In this document: positions 9,244 through 14,796 of the stretch, piece by piece
How the letters are laid out: each line of letters starts with the position of its first letter
How positions within the stretch are numbered: position 1 is the stretch's first letter
Assembly: GCA_903851195.1 (NCBI GenBank)
Contig: CAINNJ010000008.1
Span: 248,001 to 312,000, forward strand
Direction of reading: 5' to 3'
Origin: an uncultured Acidobacteriia bacterium
Lineage (GTDB): Bacteria > Acidobacteriota > Terriglobia > Bryobacterales > Bryobacteraceae
DNA: 64,000 nucleotides
Program-made: the position numbers and the translations under genes
Notes under the pieces: generated by a model
What the model was told of the DNA's origin: nothing
The model's database searches: none
The model's input: only the letters and a program-made list of their open reading frames with translations

Positions 9244-9666
9244 ATGAGTCAAACGAAACAATCCGATGGTGGCTATCAGACTCGGGTCCGGACGAAAGTA
9301 ACACGGCTCTTCCTCTGGAACGGCGCGTGGGGGGTGGCGACGGCGCTGATGGCGTTCGGGCCGAAATTTCTTTGGGATCACTCCCTGGCATTCACGCTGT
9401 TGGCGGTCGGACTGGATGTCGCCGTGGGTGTCGGCATGCTTCGCGCCAACAAAATCTACCTGGCGCAACTGGACGAACTGCAGCGGAAGGTTCAGTTCAA
9501 CTCCATGGGCATCACGTTAGGAGTCGGCCTGATCGCCGGTGTTCCGATTTCGGTGATGGACGCCTATCATTTCATTCCCTTCCATGCGGATATCGGGTAC
9601 CTGCTGATTCTGATGAGCGTCACGTTCGCGGCGTGCAATCTGTACGGAACGTGGCGCTACCGGTGA
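9244..9666 (+). CDS. Small integral membrane protein paired with an HTH regulator
   Basis: A 140-residue protein with about four membrane segments (near residues 25-42, 46-62, 90-107, 116-134). A charged cytoplasmic loop with the motif LDELQRKVQFNSM separates the second and third. Proteins of this type are regularly encoded immediately before small YgzD-like HTH regulators, and here too the stop codon overlaps the next start (GTGA). No enzymatic residues are evident. It may tether or sense for the regulator, which is inference. Confidence 0.8.
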   Translation: MSQTKQSDGGYQTRVRTKVTRLFLWNGAWGVATALMAFGPKFLWDHSLAFTLLAVGLDVAVGVGMLRANKIYLAQLDELQRKVQFNSMGITLGVGLIAGVPISVMDAYHFIPFHADIGYLLILMSVTFAACNLYGTWRYR

Positions 9667-9854
9667 AGAACCGGCTGAAGGTGCTGCGGGCCGAGCGCGA
9701 CTGGACGCAGGCCGATTTGGCCAACGCACTCGACGTGTCCCGGCAGACGATCAACGCGATCGAGACGGGCAAGTTCGATCCGAGTCTGCCGCTGGCGTTT
9801 CGGACGGCGCGGCTGTTCGCTCTGCGCATTGAGGAGATTTTTCAAGACGAATAG
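9663..9854 (+). CDS. Minimal HTH regulator (Xre family)
   Basis: A 63-residue protein consisting almost only of a helix-turn-helix domain, with the motif WTQADLANALDVSRQTINAI and a C-terminal end IEEIF typical of the YgzD-like group. The GTG at 9663 overlaps the stop of the membrane-protein gene and is chosen because it gives the family's usual N-terminus (MKNRLKVLRAERDW). It probably controls its own operon from the inverted repeat around the upstream promoter. Confidence 0.85.
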   Translation: MKNRLKVLRAERDWTQADLANALDVSRQTINAIETGKFDPSLPLAFRTARLFALRIEEIFQDE

Positions 9855-10032
9855 CGCTGGGATCGGATTTCCTGGTGGCGTCCTGTTTATCGCGGAACAA
9901 AGGGCGGAGGGGTAGCGATCGCGGTCTGAAAGGCTTTCCACATTTGGAGTTCAGGCCGAAGTGTCGACGTCGCTGACAACTTCGAAAGAAAACTGAGCGC
10001 CTGAAGAGCCGACGATACGATAGTGTGGCGGT

Positions 10033-10275
10033 ATGGCCAGCCGGAAGCTGACGTTTACGTTACCCCAGGAACTGGCCGCGGAATTTCTGCATCGGGTGCC
10101 CGCCAGCCTCCGGTCCCATTATGTGGCAACGGCGATAGCGGACAGGCTGAGGGAACGTGAATTGGAGCTTGTCCGGGCCTGCGAAGTCGCGAACAACTCA
10201 GCCGATGTCGCTGACATCGAAAGGTCGTTCGACGCCCTGGCGGATGCATCCGACGCCGTGCAGGAACCGTGGTAG
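10033..10275 (+). CDS. MazE-like antitoxin, partner broken
   Basis: An 80-residue protein starting MASRKLTFTLPQELAAEF, an antitoxin-like N-terminal DNA-binding stretch, with an acidic C-terminal helix rich in Ala and Asp that would bind the toxin. It directly precedes and overlaps the remains of a MazF gene. Without a working toxin it may be a relic itself or a solitary regulator. The frame is intact with a good start. A decayed second copy of its 3' part lies near 13.5 kb. Confidence 0.65.
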   Translation: MASRKLTFTLPQELAAEFLHRVPASLRSHYVATAIADRLRERELELVRACEVANNSADVADIERSFDALADASDAVQEPW

Positions 10276-10516
10276 AGCCTCTCCGAGGGGAAGTCTGGTG
10301 GGTCCGCCTGGATCCAATTTTTCAACAGCCACCCCGGACACTGAGCCCGGTGCCCCTCTGCTGGTACCGGTAAGGTGCGATGGCCGTGAAGTGGTAGCCG
10401 TGACCGACCAGATCCGGATAATCTCCAAACAGCGACTTGACCGGCGCCTCGGAGAGTTGTCCACCAAAGACCTCGCGGCCGTCGGGGAGGGCCTGCGGGA
10501 AGTCCTCGAACTGTAG
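10269..10516 (+). pseudogene. mazF: Broken MazF/PemK toxin
   Basis: Two recognisable pieces of a MazF endoribonuclease in different frames. The N-terminal piece starts with GTG 10269 overlapping the antitoxin stop and reads VVEPLRGEVWWVRLDP (10269-10316), the usual start of MazF. The C-terminal piece (about 10382-10516, shifted frame) reads VVAVTDQIRIISKQRL and continues to GLREVLEL, the usual end. Roughly forty central residues are missing and the frame changes between the pieces, so no active toxin can be made. Confidence 0.8.
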
Positions 10517-10549
10517 GGGACCCCGCGTGAATTTCCGAAGACGGGCCAG

Positions 10550-10897
10550 GTGGGCCGCCTTCGGGTGGCCGACAAGCCGGGCAATGAAACGGTAGAGATT
10601 CCGGCTTCAGCGGCGCGAATGCCGATGCAAATCCTCAACGAAATGGCAATGGGGAATGCGGCCACGCTGATACCGGTGCGTGCCGAATTGACCACGCAGG
10701 AGGCGGCGAACCTGCTGAACATCTCGCGGCCTTCACTGATCCAGCTTCTCGATCAGGGCAAGATCGAATACCGCAGGATCGGTACGCACCGCCGCGTTCG
10801 ATTCGAGGGCCTGATGGCTTACAAGCGGCGCGCCGACGCCGACCGCAGGGCGGCACTCGCGGAACTCGCCGCTTACGACCAGGAAATCGGGCTGTAG
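10550..10897 (+). CDS. Excisionase-type HTH antitoxin
   Basis: A 115-residue protein with a MerR/excisionase helix-turn-helix (AELTTQEAANLLNISRPSLI near residues 45-64), followed by DQGKIEYRRIGTHRRVRF, the wing. This is the antitoxin family that precedes a particular group of PIN toxins. Homologues are often about 145 residues, so this copy may be shortened at its N-terminus; the GTG at 10550 is the first start after an in-frame stop. The partner PIN gene just downstream is broken. Confidence 0.75.
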   Translation: MGRLRVADKPGNETVEIPASAARMPMQILNEMAMGNAATLIPVRAELTTQEAANLLNISRPSLIQLLDQGKIEYRRIGTHRRVRFEGLMAYKRRADADRRAALAELAAYDQEIGL

Positions 10898-10903
10898 CCG
10901 TGC

Positions 10904-11058
10904 GTGGCGGGTTTTACCGCGTTTTACGACGTCAACGTGCTCTATCCCGCGGAGCTTCGGAATGTGCTCATGCACCTGGCGCGGTATGCGGAAGACGCGC
11001 CGGCTATGAGGTTCTGATTCCGGGATTGCAATTGCCGGATCCGAATGACAGGCACGTA
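10904..11058 (+). pseudogene. Broken PIN-domain toxin
   Basis: Remains of the PIN toxin expected after the excisionase-type antitoxin. The first piece reads FTAFYDVNVLYPAELRNVLM with the PIN-type Asp and LYPA motif of this family, and stops at 11015-11017. In another frame, 11005-11058 encodes LIPGLQLPDPNDRHV, which matches the C-terminal active-site stretch of the same family. The middle of about 70 residues is absent. This is a deletion plus frameshift, not a short functional gene. Confidence 0.75.
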
Positions 11059-11189
11059 CAGAGCCGCCCGCCGAAGCCAAGAAATTCGGTGCTGAGCGGA
11101 CATTTGGGGAACCGCTCGGGTTGCAGCCGTCGGACGCGGCTGAACGGGTGGTTCCACCGACTCACGGCGCCGCGCCGGCCGCTCCCGAG

Positions 11190-11375
11190 CTTTTGGGAAA
11201 CTCGCGCACAACGGACTCGCTTCCGGCGGCTATGTCCGCCGAGTTTCTCTTTCGCTTGGTGCCGCCGAAAGCGGCCTGTGCGCTTTTGGGAAACTCGCGC
11301 ACAACGGACTCGCTTCCGGCGGCTATGTCCGCCGAGCTTCTCTTTCGTTTGGTGCCGCCGAAAGCGGCCTGTGCG
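11190..11375. repeat. 93-bp tandem repeat, two copies
   Basis: Two head-to-tail copies of a 93-bp unit (11190-11282 and 11283-11375) differ at only a few positions, so the duplication is recent. Each unit holds a perfect hairpin, CGGCGG-CTATGT-CCGCCG. The array ends three bases before the stop codon of the minus-strand ParE-like toxin gene and could act downstream of it as a transcript end. Bases 11059-11189 just before it show no gene. Confidence 0.85.
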
Positions 11376-11378
11376 CTT

Positions 11379-11654
11379 CTAAGGCCTGTCCTGTGCATCG
11401 TGCCAGATGTTGAGGATTTCGACCGCCTCGTTTTTGATTCGGCAGGCGATGATGTACGGCAAGGGCGCAAGCACAAGCTCGCGGGTTCCGGTTCTTCGAC
11501 CGTTGCGGCCACGCGATGGGAACGTCTTGAGAGAAAGGGCGCTCTCGTAAATCCTGCTCACCGTCGATTGGGCCAGAGGGGGGAAGTTTTCTTTGAGGTA
11601 CTGCTTGATGTTTTCCAAATCGTCGGCGGCTGGAACCGTCCAGCGGATCCGCAT
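11379..11654 (-). CDS. RelE/ParE-family toxin
   Basis: A 91-residue toxin of the RelE/ParE superfamily. It begins MRIRWTVPAADDLENIKQYL, the canonical first strand and helices, and has RELVLAPLPYIIACRI and ILNIWHDAQDRP, the family's C-terminal strands and its final helix with Trp-His. ParE-type members poison gyrase, RelE-type members cleave mRNA; the sequence does not decide which. Its ATG follows directly after the antitoxin stop with no gap. Confidence 0.88.
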   Translation of the reverse strand: MRIRWTVPAADDLENIKQYLKENFPPLAQSTVSRIYESALSLKTFPSRGRNGRRTGTRELVLAPLPYIIACRIKNEAVEILNIWHDAQDRP

Positions 11655-11879
11655 TCAGGACAGAAGCATCCGCTCAACGCGGGCGTCCATTTCTTCTTCC
11701 TCGACGAATTCTCCCCGGTCGGCGGCGGCGATTCCACGGTCAACGGCGGCGAGAAAACGGGCATCCTCACTAACCATTCGCAAAGTTGCATCTTTCACCA
11801 GCTGCTCGATGTCTGTCCCGGCGTGATTGGCGATTTGCGAAAGCAGGGCTTCCTGCTCGGGGGTAAAGTGAACTTCCAT
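11655..11879 (-). CDS. Antitoxin of the RelE/ParE pair
   Basis: A 74-residue antitoxin starting MEVHFTPEQEALLSQIANHA and containing VKDATLRMV. A strongly acidic stretch (FVEEEEMDARVE) near the C-terminus would bind the basic toxin. It is the first gene of a two-gene operon, and the toxin starts immediately after its stop. Autoregulation of the pair is expected for the family. Confidence 0.82.
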   Translation of the reverse strand: MEVHFTPEQEALLSQIANHAGTDIEQLVKDATLRMVSEDARFLAAVDRGIAAADRGEFVEEEEMDARVERMLLS

Positions 11880-12044
11880 GCCCTAAAGGTAAAGGTTCTG
11901 TTGTTTTGTGTCAACTCGCAAGCGGGGTCCGGAAAAATCGCTTTCGGGGGAGCGCTGCTCCCCTGCGACCACACGGGATTCAGCGCTTTTGAAGCCAACG
12001 CCGGGGGCGGCCCTTGCAGCTCGCCCTTCCGGTTCGTCTGATGT
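11880..12044. other. Leader of the antitoxin operon; otherwise nothing seen
   Basis: About 165 bases upstream of the antitoxin. Close to the gene there is an A/T-rich stretch (TTGTTTTGTGTC and TAAAGGTAAAGG) that probably holds the promoter. The remainder looks like unconstrained GC-rich DNA leading into the duplicated segment described next. Confidence 0.35.
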
Positions 12045-12340
12045 TATGTGGAGGCGCCGGGAGTGATTTACTTCAACGACGGCACGGGCCGGAAATACGT
12101 CGCCGCGCGGTCGGGCGCGCCGAGTTTCGTCCTGTTCAGCCGGCCGGAAAAGAAATAAGGCGTGCCGGCTACACGGCTTCGCGGCTGGCTTCTTTGTGGG
12201 GCGTCTTCAGCAATGTGCCGACTTCGTCCTGCGCGCCCTGGGTGTTGTCGCGGGTGCGCTGCGCCTGGGTGTCTTCGTTGACCGCACGTTCGCGCTGGCC
12301 GGAAATATCGAAGATTTTGCCGAGGCAGATGTGGGCTTTC
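12045..12340. repeat. Decayed duplicate of the FG-GAP/M1 gene junction
   Basis: This stretch matches 14581-14966, the region where the plus-strand FG-GAP gene and the minus-strand M1-like gene converge. Shared landmarks include GTGATTTACTTCAACGACGG, GCGCGCCGAGTTTCGT, CAGCCGGCCGGAAAAGAA and GCTACACGGCTTCGCGGCTG, in the same order and orientation. About 93 bases inside the FG-GAP part are deleted and several bases differ. Both fragments are gene ends without starts, so neither can be expressed as a protein. It is a local duplication that has begun to decay. Confidence 0.88.
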
Positions 12341-12546
12341 GTCCGGCGCTGGTGAAGCGTGGACCATGGCCCCATCACATCCGATCAGCCGGATACGGTT
12401 TCCAATCGCGTTTTCACATCAAGGCAGGAACCACGGAACTGTAATCGATATTGGAGTTCGCGCGGGCAGAGCGGCTAAGAAGTAACGGGTGGCCGTGCAG
12501 GCTTTTTATGCAGGCCGCACGCCGGCACGGACCCAGACATCGGAGT

Positions 12547-12590
12547 GAATTTCCGACAACGGGCTAGGTGGGCCGGCTTCGAACACGAAA
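12547..12590. repeat. Short decayed copy of the excisionase-type antitoxin start
   Basis: About 40 bases resemble 10527-10573, the beginning of the excisionase-type antitoxin gene and its leader: GTGAATTTCCGA, then ACGGGC-AGGTGGGCCG and CTTCG in the same order. The match stops abruptly. The surrounding 12341-12546 and 12591-12661 contain no gene that I can support. Confidence 0.55.
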
Positions 12591-12661
12591 CCGGAGGCGG
12601 AAAAGAAGAAAATCGGGAGCGAGATCGCCGTTAATTTTTCTCTTTCGTCCGAATGCAGAAC

Positions 12662-12691
12662 AAGGGCCGGGTCCTGAGACCCGACCCTTTT
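12662..12691. terminator. Hairpin terminator of the PEP-CTERM gene
   Basis: A strong hairpin: AAGGG plus CGGGTC pair with GACCCG plus CCCTT around a CTGA loop, with one internal mismatch. It lies about 18 bases beyond the stop of the minus-strand PEP-CTERM gene. The T-run is better on the plus strand (CCCTTTT) than on the minus, so it may work in both directions. Confidence 0.65.
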
Positions 12692-12708
12692 CCGTTGGAC
12701 TGTCGAAG

Positions 12709-13320
12709 TTACCGCTTGCGGCGTTTGAGAAGGGCAATACCGCCCAGCGCGAAGAGTGCCGAAAAAGCGGTGGCCGGTTCCGGCGTGCTCGGCGCCTGGG
12801 TGCCCTGGAACTGGAACTGAACGTCCACTTCGGGAATACGGTAGAAGCTGGCGCCAGAATCCGACTCATACGCGATTCCCCCCGCATAGGGGTCAGCCCC
12901 GAACAGGACCTCGGTATCGCTGAAAGCTGCATTTTCGTACAGGTAGTAGGTGGTGCTGGACTCAACGGTGACAGCGGAATCGAAAACCCACGCCCCGCTC
13001 ACGATACTGGACGTGCTGGCGACAAAGCCACTGGTTGAGGAACTCAGCCCGGCCGGGGTTCCTGAGTATGCCTGGGTCAGCAGAAACAGAGTGCCCAGAG
13101 CGTAGGGCGAGTTGCTGGTAGAAATCAGATTGAAACTCAGGTCGCTCCACGGACCATCCGCGGGAGTGGTCACACTCTGGCCGACCCAGAAGTCGTTGTC
13201 TGTGGAGCTGTATGATCCTGACAAATTCTCGGTGATGACTCCGGCAGACAGGTTGCCAGGCATCGCAGAACCGAGCGTAACGAGAGCGGCGGCGTTCATA
13301 ATCAACGTTCTTAATTTCAC
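12709..13320 (-). CDS. PEP-CTERM sorting-domain exported protein
   Basis: A 203-residue exported protein. A signal peptide covers about residues 1-26. The C-terminus has the complete PEP-CTERM signal: the PEPA motif, a hydrophobic segment (FSALFALGGIALL) and a basic end (KRRKR). Such proteins are cleaved by exosortase and sorted to the cell surface or into the matrix. The middle resembles no enzyme I recognise and is rich in Ser, Thr and Tyr. The GTG at 13320 is supported by an AGGAG six bases upstream. A hairpin terminator follows the gene. Confidence 0.85.
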   Translation of the reverse strand: MKLRTLIMNAAALVTLGSAMPGNLSAGVITENLSGSYSSTDNDFWVGQSVTTPADGPWSDLSFNLISTSNSPYALGTLFLLTQAYSGTPAGLSSSTSGFVASTSSIVSGAWVFDSAVTVESSTTYYLYENAAFSDTEVLFGADPYAGGIAYESDSGASFYRIPEVDVQFQFQGTQAPSTPEPATAFSALFALGGIALLKRRKR

Positions 13321-13432
13321 GTATTCTCCTGGAGCGCGGGAATAATTATCGTGATTTACCGCACACGAAACGTCTTAACCATTAAATACGGTGCTTTCCA
13401 AAAAATCCAGTTTTATTTTCGACCTCATCCGC

Positions 13433-13620
13433 GCATCAGGCCAGCGGCACCCGGTCTATCGTGCACCTGGCGGGGGGCTACCGAACCGGAAAACCGGACC
13501 AGTCCAAGACGATAGCGGACAGGCGGCCCGCGAAGTGGCGAACAACCGGCTGCTGTCGGCGACAGATCCGACGCTGTACAGGAATCCTGGCAGAGCCTCG
13601 CCGGGGAAGTCGGGCGGGGC
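13433..13620. repeat. Decayed second copy of the MazE/MazF junction
   Basis: A degraded copy of about 10090-10305. Matches in order include GATAGCGGACAGG, GCGAAGT-GCGAACAAC, ATCCGACGC-GT-CAGGAA and AGAGCCTC-CCG-GGGGAAGTC, separated by two deletions of about 25-35 bases. It carries neither an antitoxin nor a toxin reading frame. With 13321-13432, which shows only an A/T-rich promoter-like area for the PEP-CTERM gene, it fills the gap before the FG-GAP gene. Confidence 0.75.
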
Positions 13621-13662
13621 TGTCCGGATCACGCGCGACCGCGGCTACCATGTAGCGTGGAC

Positions 13663-14778
13663 ATGCGATGGCAGAGAGTTCTTCTTTGTGGGGTGTTGGC
13701 GTATGGGATAGCGGCCGGGCAGAGCGGCGGGTTGCGCTCGTTCGAGGTGGTTCCGCTGGAAACGGTGTCGGAAACGTCGTCGAACGCCGGCATCGCCGAC
13801 CTGAACGGTGACGGGTTTCCCGACATCGTGCTGGTGAAGGGGCGGCACTGGCAGGTGACCAGCCGAGTCTTCTTCGGCGACGGGAAGGGGCATTTCACGC
13901 CGGGGCCGCCGCTGCCGAGTCAGGCGACGAAGAGCTACTCGGGGTCGCTGGCGGATATGACGAAGAGCGGACATTTGGACATGGTGCTCAGCAACGATCA
14001 GCCGGATGCGAAGCTGGTGCTGCTCAACGATGGCAAGGGGAATTTCACGATCGGCGGCCGTTATGGCGATCCAAAATGGCCGACGCGCAACGCGGCTGTG
14101 GGGGATCTGAACGGGGATGGTTATCCGGATATCGCGGTGGCGAACCGCAACGCGACCAGCTATGTTTGCATGAACGATGGCAAGGTGCACTTCGAGTGCC
14201 GACCGCTCAAAGATTCGCCCAGCGCCGCGACGGTGGCCATTGCGGATGTGGACGGAGACGGCGCGAACGACGTGATTTACGCGTGCCGGGATGCGTGCCA
14301 GAGCGCCGTTTACTTCAATGACGGGAAAGGCGGGTTTGCGCGGAAGGAGAGTTGGGGACCCGCCGGGTCGTCAACGCGCGCGATGGCGATCGCCGATCTG
14401 GACGGGGACGGCAGGCCGGATATTGCCGCGTGCCATGAGGAGCTGGGCTGCTTTGTTTACTTCAATGAAGGCAAGGGGCGATTCGGCGCCGGGGTCCTGT
14501 TCCAGAAGCCCGCGGCGACGCCGTATTCGATGATTGCCGCGGATCTGAACCGGGACCGGCGGCCGGATCTCGTGGTGGGCTATGTGGACGCGCCGGGGGT
14601 GATTTACTTCAACGACGGCACGGGCCGGGCATACCGGGCGATGCCGTTCGGGGACGGCAAGGGGTCGATTTACGGCATGGCGGCCGGCGATCTGGATGGC
14701 GATGGCTGGCCGGATATTGTGGCCGCGCGGTCGGGCGCGCCGAGTTTCGTGCTGTTCAGCCGGCCGGAAAAGAAGTAG
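13663..14778 (+). CDS. Exported FG-GAP/VCBS repeat beta-propeller protein
   Basis: A roughly 371-residue exported protein made of FG-GAP/VCBS repeats. At least six copies of the calcium-binding motif of the type DLNGDGFPDI are seen, for example DLNGDGYPDI, DLDGDGRPDI and DLDGDGWPDI, spaced about 50-55 residues apart, as in a six- or seven-bladed propeller. The signal peptide ends AAG|Q, putting Gln at position +1. It lacks the ASPIC/UnbV tail of CRTAC1 proteins. I prefer ATG 13663 over the GTG two codons upstream, though no clear ribosome binding site decides. It converges on the M1-like gene with an 18-base gap. Confidence 0.85.
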   Translation: MRWQRVLLCGVLAYGIAAGQSGGLRSFEVVPLETVSETSSNAGIADLNGDGFPDIVLVKGRHWQVTSRVFFGDGKGHFTPGPPLPSQATKSYSGSLADMTKSGHLDMVLSNDQPDAKLVLLNDGKGNFTIGGRYGDPKWPTRNAAVGDLNGDGYPDIAVANRNATSYVCMNDGKVHFECRPLKDSPSAATVAIADVDGDGANDVIYACRDACQSAVYFNDGKGGFARKESWGPAGSSTRAMAIADLDGDGRPDIAACHEELGCFVYFNEGKGRFGAGVLFQKPAATPYSMIAADLNRDRRPDLVVGYVDAPGVIYFNDGTGRAYRAMPFGDGKGSIYGMAAGDLDGDGWPDIVAARSGAPSFVLFSRPEKK

Positions 14779-14796
14779 CGCGGCCGCGGGTTACCG

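Noticed and set aside
9198-9662. Longer form of the HTH regulator starting at 9198
   Set aside because: The upstream part is the wrong frame of the membrane-protein gene; the GTG at 9663 gives the complete HTH domain.
11121-12041. A 306-codon plus-strand frame through the 93-bp repeat and the RelE/ParE pair
   Set aside because: It is opposite a well-defined toxin-antitoxin pair, and its repeat only reflects the DNA-level tandem duplication.
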